From: Paraplanobispora siamensis
Lineage (GTDB): Bacteria; Actinomycetota; Actinomycetes; Streptosporangiales; Streptosporangiaceae
Direction of reading: 5' to 3'
Assembly (NCBI RefSeq): GCF_016863175.1
Contig: NZ_BOOJ01000012.1
Span: 124,001-188,000 of the forward strand
DNA length: 64,000 bases
The notes under the pieces were generated by a model. The model saw only the letters and a program-made list of their open reading frames with translations. It was not told the DNA's origin and searched no databases. The position numbers were made by a program, and so were the translations under genes. This document shows positions 8,440 through 16,791 of the stretch, one piece after another (within the stretch, counting starts at the first letter, position 1; each line of letters starts with the position of its first letter).

Positions 8440-9041
8440 GCGTCGCGGGGGCCGATCGGCATCCGGTAGTGCACCTCCGTCGCCGGGAACGGCAGGCCCG
8501 GCACGTCCTGGACCCGGCCCGACAGGGTGAAGCCGAAGCGCTCGTAGAAGCGGCGGGCGCGGGCGTTGCCCTCCAGCACCCAGAGCCCGGCCTCCCGGTG
8601 CCCCATCTCGCGCAGGCGCTCGATCGAGCGCGTCATCAGGGCCAGGCCGAGCCCGGTGGACCAGTGCCCGGGGAGCACGTAGATCGCGTAGACCTCCCCG
8701 TTCCCTCCGGCCTCCCCGCCCTCTCCGTCCGCCGCCCGGTCCCGCTCCCGGTCCTGCTCCGGGTCCTGCTCGGGGTCCCGCTCCGACCCGAACACGCTGA
8801 ACCCCGCGATCTCCTCACCGGGCCCGCCGCCGGTGTCACCGCTCCTCCCGCCGACCAGGAGGTGCCCCCCGCCCGAAGTGGTCCACTCCCGCCAGAACTC
8901 CAGCGCCCCGGGCGTGACGCTCAGCCCGTCGAGGAAATCCTGGGGCAGCAGGCCGCGGTAGGCGGCCCTCCAGGTCTCGTTCTTGATCCGCAGGACGGCC
9001 TCGACGTCGTCCTGGACGCCATCGCGTACAAAGACTCGCAT
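8436..9041 (-). CDS. GNAT-family N-acetyltransferase
   Basis: 201 aa. The N-terminus (VRDGVQDDVEAVLRIKNETW, then RAAYRGLLP) and the acetyl-CoA region IYVLPGHWSTGLGLALM followed by LWVLEGNARARRFYERFGF are the standard GNAT pattern. Between them sits a charged low-complexity insert of Glu/Asp/Arg (about residues 75-105), probably a surface loop encoded by simple repeats. A cytoplasmic acyltransferase acting on an amine; the substrate is unknown. The ATG at 9041 lacks a clear Shine-Dalgarno sequence. The gene is divergent from the membrane protein at 9119. Confidence 0.85.
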   Translation of the reverse strand: MRVFVRDGVQDDVEAVLRIKNETWRAAYRGLLPQDFLDGLSVTPGALEFWREWTTSGGGHLLVGGRSGDTGGGPGEEIAGFSVFGSERDPEQDPEQDRERDRAADGEGGEAGGNGEVYAIYVLPGHWSTGLGLALMTRSIERLREMGHREAGLWVLEGNARARRFYERFGFTLSGRVQDVPGLPFPATEVHYRMPIGPRDA

Positions 9042-9118
9042 ATTTGATGATTATCCGGGCACATGGAGGGGTTATCCCTGATTGCGGTCTTCGTGAAGGC
9101 CAGGCATCATTTCGACGC

Positions 9119-10270
9119 GTGAAGTCAGCAGCAAGCTTGCGAAGAAGAGCCGGCTCGGTCGCCGAGTGGGCGCTGCCCTACTGGACCCGCGGGGAGGCCG
9201 GCAGGGAGACCCCCGAGGACCTGTTCAAGGTCCTGTACCTCGGATGGCTGGTCGCCTTCTCCCTCAAGGTTCTGGGAGCGTCCTGGGACGTCTCCTGGCA
9301 CTTCAAGTGGCTGCGCGACGACCTGGCCCCGCCGCACATGCTCAACAGCGTCGGCACGGTCATCGTGGTCGCCCTGACCATCATCCACGTCTACACCGGC
9401 TACGGCGTCGACAAGACGGCGCAGCGCCTCATCCAGTGGGGCACCGCGACCTTCCTGATCGCCGTGCCGCTGGACCTGATCAACCACCGGGTCAACGGGC
9501 TCGACATCACGTCGTGGAGCCCGTCGCACATGCTGCTGTACATCGGCACGTTCTTCATGATCTGCGGCGTCATCCGCGGCTGGTTCATGGGGGCCCCGCC
9601 CGGCCGCATGCGCACGCTCGTCCTCGGCGGGCTGTTCGTGTTCATGTTCGAGAACGTCTGGTTCCCGGCCCAGCACCAGGAGTACGGCGTCTTCGGCATC
9701 CGGGCGTGGGACGCCGGCAAGCCGGAGGCCGAGCCGATCCTGCTGCAGTTCGCCGCCGACCAGATGGGCCGCCCGATCGACCGCGAGATGGTGGTCAACT
9801 TCTCGCTGCCGGTGCCCGACCAGGTCTACCCGCTCTACGGCGCGATGGCGGCGATGATCGTCCTCGTCTTCGCCCACGCGATGATCGGCAGGAGGTTCGC
9901 CGCCACCGCCGTGGCCGCCACCTACGTCGTCTACCGCACGCTGATCTGGCCGCTGCTGGCGGTCGCCGACTTCCCGCGTTCGGCGGTCCCGGTCTTCCTG
10001 ATCGCCGGGGCGCTCGCGATCGACCTGGCGTTCCTGATCCGCCACCCCGTGGTCCGGGCGCTCGCCGGCTCCGTCGTCGTCACCCTCGTGGTGGACCAGG
10101 TCCTGCGCCTGCAGAACGCGTGGCTGGCCTCCCCGCCGCTGATCAGCCCGATGACGATGGCGCTCGGCGGGGCCGGGCTCGCCGTCCTGTGGCTGGCCGG
10201 CGAGTGGTTCCTGACCCGCTACCGGCTCCGGGCCCAGGCCGGAGAGACCGTCCCGGCCGTCCCGGCCTGA
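9119..10270 (+). CDS. Polytopic membrane protein of unknown function
   Basis: About 384 aa from the GTG at 9119 (VKSAASLRRRAGSVAEWALP); upstream in-frame codons look non-coding. Roughly nine or ten hydrophobic segments, for example LGWLVAFSLKVLG, VGTVIVVALTIIHVYTG, MLLYIGTFFMICGVI, AMAAMIVLVFAHAMIG and MTMALGGAGLAVLWLAG. Several histidines lie in conserved-looking contexts (DVSWHFKW, LAPPHMLNS, WSPSHMLLY, FPAQHQEYG), which could bind metal or heme, but this is only a suggestion. It converges on the copC-copD pair, 18 bases from the end of copD. I do not recognise the family. Confidence 0.75.
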   Translation: MKSAASLRRRAGSVAEWALPYWTRGEAGRETPEDLFKVLYLGWLVAFSLKVLGASWDVSWHFKWLRDDLAPPHMLNSVGTVIVVALTIIHVYTGYGVDKTAQRLIQWGTATFLIAVPLDLINHRVNGLDITSWSPSHMLLYIGTFFMICGVIRGWFMGAPPGRMRTLVLGGLFVFMFENVWFPAQHQEYGVFGIRAWDAGKPEAEPILLQFAADQMGRPIDREMVVNFSLPVPDQVYPLYGAMAAMIVLVFAHAMIGRRFAATAVAATYVVYRTLIWPLLAVADFPRSAVPVFLIAGALAIDLAFLIRHPVVRALAGSVVVTLVVDQVLRLQNAWLASPPLISPMTMALGGAGLAVLWLAGEWFLTRYRLRAQAGETVPAVPA

Positions 10271-10288
10271 GCCGGCGGGGCTCAGACC

Positions 10289-11320
10289 TCAGGTGATGGA
10301 GGCGGTGGTCAGCGCCACCGCCACGCCGTAGGCCAGCCCCATCACGGTGACCTCGGCCGCCGCCCAGGCGGCCACGGCCGTCCCCTCCCGCCGCCGGATC
10401 GGCGGCAGGAGGCGGAAGCGGATGTGCGCGGCCAGCGGGATCAGCAGGCCGACGAGCGCCGTCTTGGCCAGCACCAGCACGCCGTACTCGTTCGTCAGCA
10501 GCGCGCCGGGCAGCTCGACCCCCGGGGTCAGGGCCATGGTGGCCAGGCCGTTCACCAGCCCGGAGACGCTGACCAGGACCAGAGCGAGGGTGGCCAGCCG
10601 GGAGAACTTCGGCAGCGTCCGGGCCAGCAGCTCCCGGTCCCGGGCGACCAGCAGGGCGATCACCGCCAGCCCGCCGGTCCACGCCGCGGAGCCGATCACG
10701 TGCAGCTCCATCGAGACCATGATCGGATCGTGCCAGACGGATTCCACCGCGTGGCCGGTGACGGGGATCGGCAGCAGGCCGAACACGGCGATGACGATCC
10801 GCAGCTCGGCCGGGACCTTCTCGCCGAAGCGCACCGCCAGCAGCCCGATCCCGGCGTAGGCCAGCGCGCAGGCGGCGCTGAACAGCATGCCCTGGCCCGC
10901 GCCGACGGTGTCGACGTACCCGGCGATCATCGCGGGGGTGGGGATCGACCCCGGGTGCAGCTCGGCGGTCTGGAAGACGATGACGACCAGCGCCAGCAGC
11001 GCCCAGGCCCAGGCGAAGGAGACGGCCAGCGGCCGGGCCCGGCGCATCACCGGCTCGGTGCGATCGGGGTCGTCGAAGCCGAGCAGCTTGGGCAGCAGGC
11101 TCAGCCCGACCACCGCCACCGCCGCCAGATCCAGCAGCACCCGCAGCACCGGCAGGCCGTACTCCACCAGCGGGCCGGGCAGCGCGATCCCGGGCACCGC
11201 CTCCTCGGCGGTGAGCGCGGTCGCGACCAGGACGGCGAGCACCGCTCCCGAGACGAGGCCGCCGACCACCAGCCGGCCCACCGCGCCCGACTCCGGGACG
11301 CGTTCCGTGGTCGCGGTCAT
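10289..11320 (-). CDS. copD: CopD-family copper resistance membrane protein
   Basis: 343 aa. The ATG at 11320 overlaps the stop of copC (ATGA), fixing the start. About eight to nine membrane segments (VVGGLVSGAVLAVLVATAL, VLLDLAAVAVVGLSLLP, AWALLALVVIVFQTAEL, HVIGSAAWTGGLAVIALL and others). The histidines in VTGHAVESVWHDPIMVSMEL and HVIGSAAWTGG match the CopD/PcoD domain, which moves copper across the inner membrane together with CopC. Coupling to copC supports the call. No copper regulator is adjacent. Confidence 0.85.
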   Translation of the reverse strand: MTATTERVPESGAVGRLVVGGLVSGAVLAVLVATALTAEEAVPGIALPGPLVEYGLPVLRVLLDLAAVAVVGLSLLPKLLGFDDPDRTEPVMRRARPLAVSFAWAWALLALVVIVFQTAELHPGSIPTPAMIAGYVDTVGAGQGMLFSAACALAYAGIGLLAVRFGEKVPAELRIVIAVFGLLPIPVTGHAVESVWHDPIMVSMELHVIGSAAWTGGLAVIALLVARDRELLARTLPKFSRLATLALVLVSVSGLVNGLATMALTPGVELPGALLTNEYGVLVLAKTALVGLLIPLAAHIRFRLLPPIRRREGTAVAAWAAAEVTVMGLAYGVAVALTTASIT

Positions 11321-11940
11321 CGGGCCTCCTCCCGCTCCCGGGTACGGCGCATCGCCACGACGGTGGCCCCGCCCAGGACCACCAGGGCTCCGGCGATCCA
11401 CAGCACGGCCATCCCGGCGCCGCCGTTCTGCGCGGCCTCGGCCGCCTGCGCGCTCAGGTCGGTGGCGGCCGGGGCCTCCGCGGTGGCGGAGGGGACCGCG
11501 ACCTCCTGCGAGGCGGCCGGGGTCGGCTCCGCGGCGGCCTGCGTGCCCGGGGCGGTCAGGGTGAAGGTCAGCTTGTCGGCCACCGGGTGCCCGTCGGAGG
11601 ACAGGATGCGGTAGCCCACGACGTACTCCCCGGCCGGGCCGAGCGGCTTGAGGGCCACGCTGGCCTCGGCGTCGTCGACCGCCGTCGCGCCCTCCTCCCA
11701 GCGCTTCCCGTCCGGGCCGGTCACGCTGATCTGCGCGAAGCCCTGCCGGACCGTCTGGTCGAAGGTCAGGGTGATCCGCTGCGGTGCGGTGGCGAGCCGG
11801 GCGCCGTCGTCGGGGTCGCTGTCGATCAGCACGTTGTGGGCCCGTGCCGGGCCGGCCACGCCGAGCAGCGCGGTGCAGGCCAGCAGCAGAACCGTCAATA
11901 ACCGCCTCACCGGGTGAGGCGTTCCTTTTTGCGTCCTCAT
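11317..11940 (-). CDS. copC: CopC-like copper-binding protein, secreted and membrane-tethered
   Basis: 207 aa. A Sec signal peptide (RRLLTVLLLACTALLGVAG, then PARA) would leave the mature protein starting at AHNVLIDSDPDDGA or one residue later, putting the histidine near or at the N-terminus as in copper-brace CopC proteins. The CopC beta-barrel follows (PQRITLTFDQTVRQGF), with the second histidine in SSDGHPVADKLTF. An Ala/Pro/Thr linker and a C-terminal membrane helix (AVLWIAGALVVLGGATVV) tether it. It hands copper to CopD, encoded next. The ATG at 11940 has no clear ribosome binding site; a GTG 11 codons later (just before RRLLTV) is an alternative and would put a 19-bp palindrome in the leader. 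Confidence 0.88.
   Translation of the reverse strand: MRTQKGTPHPVRRLLTVLLLACTALLGVAGPARAHNVLIDSDPDDGARLATAPQRITLTFDQTVRQGFAQISVTGPDGKRWEEGATAVDDAEASVALKPLGPAGEYVVGYRILSSDGHPVADKLTFTLTAPGTQAAAEPTPAASQEVAVPSATAEAPAATDLSAQAAEAAQNGGAGMAVLWIAGALVVLGGATVVAMRRTREREEAR
11903..11921. promoter_or_regulatory. 19-bp palindrome at the 5' end of copC
   Basis: CGCCTCACC, one central base, GGTGAGGCG. It spans the alternative GTG start of copC. It may be a metal-responsive operator or an mRNA hairpin; no other copy was seen in the window. Confidence 0.35.
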
Positions 11941-11994
11941 AGCCCGACCATGTTCCCATCACGGCCGTTCGGCACGGCAACCGCGGGCCGTGCC

Positions 11995-12043
11995 GGGGGG
12001 AGTGCGCGCCTGCGCGGGGGGAGTGCGCGCCTGCGCAGGCGCG
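11995..12043. repeat. 21-bp direct repeat merging into an 18-bp palindrome
   Basis: Two exact copies of a 21-base unit (six G then AGTGCGCGCCTGCGC) at 11995-12015 and 12016-12036. The second copy continues into the palindrome CGCGCCTGCGCAGGCGCG at 12026-12043. It lies between the small basic gene (ends 12103) and copC, both on the - strand, and could terminate the former. Confidence 0.8.
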
Positions 12044-12102
12044 ACCGCCCGGTGTCCTGACCGGCCCCCGCTCGGTCACGGCCCGGGCGGTCGCGCCCCG
12101 GC

Positions 12103-12312
12103 TCAGGCCTGCCGGTTGGCCGACATGCGCTTCTCGTGACGCACGGGCGTGGACTGCCCGGCCCCGCGCCCGGCGGAGGCCCCCCGGCCGCCCGCGCCCT
12201 TCTCCTGGCGCAGCTGGGCGGAGGTCACCGGACCCGGCCCCTTGCGCACGGGCGTCCCCTGCTCGCGCTGCTGCTGGTGCTGTGCCTTCGTCTGGCGTGA
12301 TTTCGAACTCAT
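12103..12312 (-). CDS. Small basic, disordered protein, 69 aa
   Basis: Begins MSSKSRQTKAQHQQQREQG and ends EKRMSANRQA. Rich in Lys, Arg, Gln and Gly with no hydrophobic core, so probably disordered and nucleic-acid- or protein-binding; no family recognised. The ATG at 12312 is preceded by a six-G run that can act as ribosome binding site; a start eight codons upstream is less likely. It lies downstream of the LacI-type gene on the same strand with a 77-base gap. Confidence 0.55.
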   Translation of the reverse strand: MSSKSRQTKAQHQQQREQGTPVRKGPGPVTSAQLRQEKGAGGRGASAGRGAGQSTPVRHEKRMSANRQA

Positions 12313-12389
12313 CAAGCCCCCCGATAGGTATCTCACTTAAAGGGGCTTATGTCCGTTTCATGGAAAGGGAAACATGCAAGCGGGGCAGG

Positions 12390-13403
12390 TCAGGACCGGG
12401 GCGGCGCGGTGCTGTCCCGGACGATGAGCTCGGTGGCCAGCTCCACCCGCCTGGTCTCCGGCGGCTCGCCCCGGCCCATGCCCAGCACGGTCCGGGTGGC
12501 CAGGGCGGCCATCTCCTGGAGCGGCTGGCGGACGGTGGTGAGGGGCGGCCAGGCCGAGCGCGACAGCGGGAGGTCGTCGAAGCCGACCACGGACAGGTCC
12601 TCGGGGACGCGCATCCCGCGCTGGCGGGCCGCCTCGAAGACGCCGAAGGCCTGCAGGTCGCTCCCGGCGAAGATCGCGGTGGGCGGGTCGTCGAGGGAGA
12701 GCAGGGCGTGGCCGTGGTCGTGCCCGGAGTCGACCAGGAAGGTGCCGCGGCGGATCAGCTCGGGCTCCACCTGGAGCCCGGCGGTCTCCAGCGCCGCCCG
12801 GTAGCCGTCGATCCTGGCCTGGCTGCAGAGCATGTCGGCGGGCCCGCTGATCATGCCGATGCGCCGGTGGCCGAGCTCCAGCAGGTGCCGGGTGGCCGCC
12901 AGGCCGCCGTGCCAGTTGGTCGCGCCGACCGAGACCACGCCGGGGGCGGGCTCGCCCTCGGGGTCGACCACCGCGAACGCCAGGGACCGGGCGCTGAGCT
13001 GGGCCTGCACCACGGACGAGAGCTTGGAGGCGACTATCACCACGCCGTCGGTGCGGCGGGCGGCGAGCCGTTCGAGCCAGTCGCGGCCCGGACCCGCGTG
13101 GGTGTGCAGCACGGATATGACGACGCTGGCGCCCGCTTCGTGGGCCGCGTCCTCGGCGCCGCGGACGATCTCCATGGCCCACGGGCTCTCGATCTCGGCG
13201 AAGACCAGGTCGACCAGGCCGGCGGGCCCCTCGTCCTGGCTGACGCGCCGCTGGTAGCCGTGCTTGTGCAGCAGCCGCTCGATGCGGTGACGAGTGTCGG
13301 GGGCCACCTCGGGCCTACCGTTGATGACCTTGGAGACCGTGGGGACCGAGACCCCGGCCTCTTCCGCGATCTGGGCGATGGTGACCCGCCTCTTGGTGGA
13401 CAT
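12390..13403 (-). CDS. LacI-family transcriptional regulator of oligosaccharide use
   Basis: 337 aa. N-terminal LacI helix-turn-helix TIAQIAEEAGVSVPTVSKVI with the hinge region after it (residues 8-60), then a periplasmic-binding-protein-like sensor domain ending VVGFDDLPLSRSAWPPLTTV. It is divergent from a sugar ABC transporter operon, and palindromes of the form CCGAAA-N-TTTCGG lie upstream of itself (13418), of the operon (13541) and of the xylanase gene (40912). Streptomyces BxlR/XlnR-type repressors of xylo-oligosaccharide genes recognise CGAA-N3-TTCG sites, so a xylo-oligosaccharide-responsive repressor is the most likely role. The inducer is inferred, not shown. Confidence 0.85.
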   Translation of the reverse strand: MSTKRRVTIAQIAEEAGVSVPTVSKVINGRPEVAPDTRHRIERLLHKHGYQRRVSQDEGPAGLVDLVFAEIESPWAMEIVRGAEDAAHEAGASVVISVLHTHAGPGRDWLERLAARRTDGVVIVASKLSSVVQAQLSARSLAFAVVDPEGEPAPGVVSVGATNWHGGLAATRHLLELGHRRIGMISGPADMLCSQARIDGYRAALETAGLQVEPELIRRGTFLVDSGHDHGHALLSLDDPPTAIFAGSDLQAFGVFEAARQRGMRVPEDLSVVGFDDLPLSRSAWPPLTTVRQPLQEMAALATRTVLGMGRGEPPETRRVELATELIVRDSTAPPRS

Positions 13404-13417
13404 GCGAGGAAGTGTAG

Positions 13418-13431
13418 CCGAAAGTTTTCGG
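13418..13431. promoter_or_regulatory. Candidate LacI-type operator (autoregulation)
   Basis: CCGAAAGTTTTCGG, 15 bases upstream of the regulator's start codon. Spacing between half sites is one base longer than in the 40912 site, so affinity may differ. Confidence 0.55.
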
Positions 13432-13484
13432 AATCTATGCCCCCAAGGTGGACTGATGTATCCGTAGTCTCGCCACGGGGTCTA

Positions 13485-13514
13485 TTGACGCGTAACGCGC
13501 TTTTTACCTAAGCT
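13485..13514 (+). promoter_or_regulatory. Candidate promoter of the sugar ABC operon
   Basis: TTGACG (13485-13490), 18-base spacer, TAAGCT (13509-13514). The preceding bases TCTA are the same as before the -35 box of the xylanase promoter. The operator at 13541 lies just after the expected transcription start. Confidence 0.5.
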
Positions 13515-13540
13515 TCGGGCACGAAATATTCGGGGGGTAA

Positions 13541-13553
13541 CCGAAACTTTCAA
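13541..13553. promoter_or_regulatory. Candidate LacI-type operator of the sugar ABC operon
   Basis: CCGAAACTTTCAA: the left half and centre match the palindrome at 40912 (reverse complement CCGAAACTTTCGG), the last two bases do not. It sits between the -10 box and the start codon at 13579, a blocking position. Confidence 0.55.
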
Positions 13554-13578
13554 CGCGGCGCGGAAAGGATTGACGGCG

Positions 13579-14859
13579 ATGTCACTGCGTCGGCGCGGTG
13601 TGGTGGTAGTAGCGGCCTCGGTTCTCCTCCTCGGAGGGTGCAGCAGCGGGTCGGACGGCGCAGGCCCGGCCCCGTCCGCTGGAGGCAAGGTCACCATTGA
13701 CTGGTGGCACATCGGCACCACTGAGCCCAACAAGACGATTTACGACGGATGGGTCAAGGCCTATCAGGCCAAGAACCCCAATGTCACCATCAAGGTGACG
13801 GCTCTTGAGAATGACGCCTTCAAGTCCAAGATGGCCACGGTCACCACGGCGGCCAGCGCTCCGGACATCTTCTCCACCTGGGGCGGCGGCGTGCTCAAGC
13901 AGCAGCTCGACGCCGAGATCGTCAAGGACCTCGGAGACCCGAAGGCGATTGCGGACTTCACCTCGGCGGCGCTGGCCGCCTACCAGATCGACGGCAAGAC
14001 CTACGGCGTCCCGATCGACGTCGGCATGGTGGGCTTCTGGTACAACAAGAAGCTCTTCGAGAAGGCCGGAGTCTCCGAGCCGCCCACCACCTGGGCGGGC
14101 TTCATCGACACGGTCAAGAAGCTCAAGGCGGCGGGCGTCACCCCCATCGCGCTGGCGGGCAAGGAGAAGTGGCCCGGCCACTACTACTGGACCTACCTCG
14201 CCATGCGCATCGGCGGACTCGACGCGCTCAAGCAGGCGGCGACCACCCACGACTTCACCGGGCCCGACTTCGTCGCCGCGGGTCAGAAGCTCAAGGAGCT
14301 CTCCGACCTGGACCCCTATCAGAAGGGCTTCCTCAACGCGGCCTACAGCTCGCCCGACGGGCAGGCCGCCTCGGTGGGCAGCGGCAAGGCGGCGATGGAG
14401 CTGATGGGTCAGTGGGCCCCGGCCGTGCAGAAGGACGCCGGCGGCGGCATCGGCGAGGACCTCGGCTTCTTCCCCTTCCCCTCGGTCGAGGGCGGCAAGG
14501 GCACGGCCACCGAGGCGCTCGGCGGCGGCAACGGCTTCGCGGTCAGCGCGGACGCTCCGGCCGAGGCCGTCGACTTCCTGAAGTTCATCACCCAGATGGA
14601 CAACCAGAAGCAGTTCGTGGAGTCCGGCGCCGGACTGCCCGCCGTGAAGGGCGCCGAGGAGGCCATCAAGGACGCCAACCTCAAGACCGTGGCCGGCACG
14701 CTGGCCGGGGCGACCGGCTTCCAGCTCTATCTGGACCAGGCCTACCCGCCGGCGGTCGGGCAGGAGATCAACGACAGCGTGGCGGGACTCATCGCGGGCT
14801 CCAAGACACCCGAGCAGGTCGCCAGCAGCATCACCGAGACGGCCAAGGCCGAAGGGTAG
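13579..14859 (+). CDS. Sugar ABC transporter substrate-binding lipoprotein
   Basis: 426 aa. Lipoprotein signal peptide with lipobox LLLGGC (Cys about residue 20), then the family 1 extracellular solute-binding fold: TIDWWHIGTTEPNKT, FSTWGGGVLKQQLDAE, GVPIDVGMVGFWYNKKLF, AMELMGQWAPAV. Anchored on the outer face of the membrane it captures an oligosaccharide for the two permeases downstream; similarity in arrangement to bxlE-type loci and the shared operator suggest xylo-oligosaccharides. ATG 13579 has AGGA at a good distance; a TTG at 13570 is too close to it. No ATPase gene is present, so a shared MsiK-like ATPase encoded elsewhere is expected. Confidence 0.9.
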   Translation: MSLRRRGVVVVAASVLLLGGCSSGSDGAGPAPSAGGKVTIDWWHIGTTEPNKTIYDGWVKAYQAKNPNVTIKVTALENDAFKSKMATVTTAASAPDIFSTWGGGVLKQQLDAEIVKDLGDPKAIADFTSAALAAYQIDGKTYGVPIDVGMVGFWYNKKLFEKAGVSEPPTTWAGFIDTVKKLKAAGVTPIALAGKEKWPGHYYWTYLAMRIGGLDALKQAATTHDFTGPDFVAAGQKLKELSDLDPYQKGFLNAAYSSPDGQAASVGSGKAAMELMGQWAPAVQKDAGGGIGEDLGFFPFPSVEGGKGTATEALGGGNGFAVSADAPAEAVDFLKFITQMDNQKQFVESGAGLPAVKGAEEAIKDANLKTVAGTLAGATGFQLYLDQAYPPAVGQEINDSVAGLIAGSKTPEQVASSITETAKAEG

Positions 14860-14882
14860 CGGCGGCGGCATCCGCAGAAGCG

Positions 14883-14909
14883 ACGGGCGGGCCGGACCGG
14901 CCCGCCCGT
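14883..14909 (+). terminator. Intra-operon hairpin after the binding-protein gene
   Basis: Perfect 11-bp stem (ACGGGCGGGCC / GGCCCGCCCGT) with a 5-base loop, 23 bases after the binding-protein stop and 26 before the permease start. Such hairpins commonly stabilise the 5' mRNA or cause partial termination, giving excess binding protein over permease. Confidence 0.6.
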
Positions 14910-14934
14910 TCCACCCCCATCTGGAGCAATGCAC

Positions 14935-15939
14935 ATGACACATCCCGCGCTGACGGAAAGGCCGGAGAAGCGGCCGCGGGCCGCGGCCCCGCCCGCGCGC
15001 GGCCTGCCTCCCGCCGCGATACGGCGCCGCCGGCGCCTCAAGGGCCTGGCGACCGTCGCCCTGTTCGTCCTCCCCGCCCTCGTGCTGTACGGCCTGCTGG
15101 TGCTGGCCCCCATCGCGATCGCCGCCTACACCAGCATGTTCCGGTGGAACGGCCTGGGCGGATGGCCCGAGGACTTCATCGGCTTCGACAACTTCACCCG
15201 GTTGTTCGCCAGCGACGTCTTCCACGGCGACCTGCGCAACGGCCTGCTCATCGTCGTCCTGTCCCTGGTGATCCAGCTGCCGCTCGCGCTGGGCCTGGCG
15301 CTCCTGCTCAACCAGCGGATGCGCGGCAGGGCGGTCTACCGGCTGCTGTTCTTCGCGCCCTACGTCCTGTCCGAAGTGATCACCGGTGTGCTGTTCTCGC
15401 TGATCCTGTCGCCGGAGATCGGTCTGGCCAACCAGATCCTGCGCGCGGTGGGCCTGGAGGAGCTGGAGCGCGCCTGGCTGGCCGATCCCACGACGGTCAT
15501 GCCGGCCCTGTTCGCCGTCATGACCTGGAAGTACTTCGGCTTCTACATGATCCTGTTCCTGGCCGGGCGGCAGGGCATCCCCAGGGAGCTCGGCGAGGCC
15601 GCCTCCATCGACGGGGCCGGCACCTGGCAGCAGTTCCGGCACGTCACGCTGCCGCTGCTCGGCCCCACCATCCGCATCGCCGCCTTCCTGTCCGTCATCG
15701 GCACGATCCAGCTCTTCGACCTGGTCTGGGTGCTCACCGGCGGAGGGCCCGACCACGCCTCCGAGACGATGGCCGTGACCATGTTCCAGTTCGGCTTCAA
15801 GCGCACCCAGATCGGCTACGCCAGCGCGATCAGCGTGGTGATGTTCGTCCTCAGCATGATCTTCGCGCTCGCCTACCTGCGCTTCGTCATGCGGCGTGAC
15901 ACCCAGGGCGCCGTCACGACGATGGGAGACCACCGATGA
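14935..15939 (+). CDS. Sugar ABC transporter permease (MalF type)
   Basis: 334 aa. A basic N-terminal tail, then six membrane segments starting LATVALFVLPALVLYGLLVL. The cytoplasmic EAA loop reads GEAASIDGAGTWQQFRHVTL, the contact site for the ATPase. I chose ATG 14935 (MTHPALTERP) because GGAG lies eight bases upstream; the ATG at 14929 is too close to it. It forms the inner-membrane channel with the next gene product, whose start overlaps its stop by four bases. Confidence 0.9.
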   Translation: MTHPALTERPEKRPRAAAPPARGLPPAAIRRRRRLKGLATVALFVLPALVLYGLLVLAPIAIAAYTSMFRWNGLGGWPEDFIGFDNFTRLFASDVFHGDLRNGLLIVVLSLVIQLPLALGLALLLNQRMRGRAVYRLLFFAPYVLSEVITGVLFSLILSPEIGLANQILRAVGLEELERAWLADPTTVMPALFAVMTWKYFGFYMILFLAGRQGIPRELGEAASIDGAGTWQQFRHVTLPLLGPTIRIAAFLSVIGTIQLFDLVWVLTGGGPDHASETMAVTMFQFGFKRTQIGYASAISVVMFVLSMIFALAYLRFVMRRDTQGAVTTMGDHR

Positions 15940-16787
15940 GCAGCAGCCGCCGCCGTCCCGCCGGGCCGTCGCGCGCCCGGGGGATCTCCCTGCACATGCT
16001 GGCCGGGACCCTGGCCCTGTTCGTCCTCATCCCTCTCCTGTTCGGCCTGATCGGCGGGTTCAAGGACAACGCCCAGCTCTCCTCCAACCCCTTCGGGCTG
16101 CCCGCGCCGTGGCACCCGGAGAACTACACCGAGGTGCTCGCCTCGGCCTCCTTCTGGCGGCAGGTCGGCAACAGCGTCCTGATCGCGCTGAGCACCACCG
16201 TGCTCGTCGTGGCCCTGTCGGCGATGGCCGCGTTCGCGTTCGCGCGCTTCGCGTTCCGGGGCCGGGAGGTGCTGTTCACGATCTTCACGGCCGGGCTGAT
16301 GTTCCCCTTCGCGGTGGCGATCCTGCCGCTGTTCGTCCTGATGCGTACCTTCGGGCTCCTGGACAACCCGCTCGGGGTGATCCTGGTCCAGGCCGCGTTC
16401 GGCCTGCCGATGACGATCATCATCCTGCGCGGCTTCTTCGCCGGGATCCCGCGTGAGGTGGAGGAGGCCGCCGTCATCGACGGCTGCACGCCGTTCGGCG
16501 TCTTCTGGCGGGTCCTGCTGCCGATGGCCCGGCCCGCCCTCGCCACCGTCTCGGTGCTGGCGATCGTGGCCAGCTGGAACAACTTCTTCCTGCCGCTTGC
16601 GGTGTTCAACAACCCGGACTGGTGGACCATCCCGCTGGGCGTCCAGCAGTTCCAGGGCCAGTACTCCACCGATATCGCCCGAACCCTCGCCTACGTCGTC
16701 TTGGCCATGGTGCCCGCGCTGGCCTTCTACGCGGTCGCCGAACGCCACCTGATCAGCGGGCTGACCGCTGGAGCTACGAAGGGATGA
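15936..16787 (+). CDS. Sugar ABC transporter permease (MalG type)
   Basis: 283 aa, six membrane segments beginning LAGTLALFVLIPLLFGLIGG. EAA loop EVEEAAVIDGCTPFGVFWRV. ATGA overlap with the preceding permease shows coupled translation and equal stoichiometry. The C-terminus (AERHLISGLTAGATKG) is typical for the family. Substrate inferred from context to be a plant-wall oligosaccharide. Confidence 0.9.
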   Translation: MSSSRRRPAGPSRARGISLHMLAGTLALFVLIPLLFGLIGGFKDNAQLSSNPFGLPAPWHPENYTEVLASASFWRQVGNSVLIALSTTVLVVALSAMAAFAFARFAFRGREVLFTIFTAGLMFPFAVAILPLFVLMRTFGLLDNPLGVILVQAAFGLPMTIIILRGFFAGIPREVEEAAVIDGCTPFGVFWRVLLPMARPALATVSVLAIVASWNNFFLPLAVFNNPDWWTIPLGVQQFQGQYSTDIARTLAYVVLAMVPALAFYAVAERHLISGLTAGATKG

Positions 16788-16791
16788 ACGC

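Noticed and set aside
10289-12079. Start of the CopD protein at 12079 (596 codons)
   Set aside because: The extension is an alternate frame of copC and intergenic repeats; ATG 11320 overlaps the copC stop and begins a normal CopD N-terminus.
13582-15933. 783-codon frame on the - strand
   Set aside because: Antisense to the binding protein and first permease, which have clear motifs; the frame is His/Asp/Gln-rich noise.
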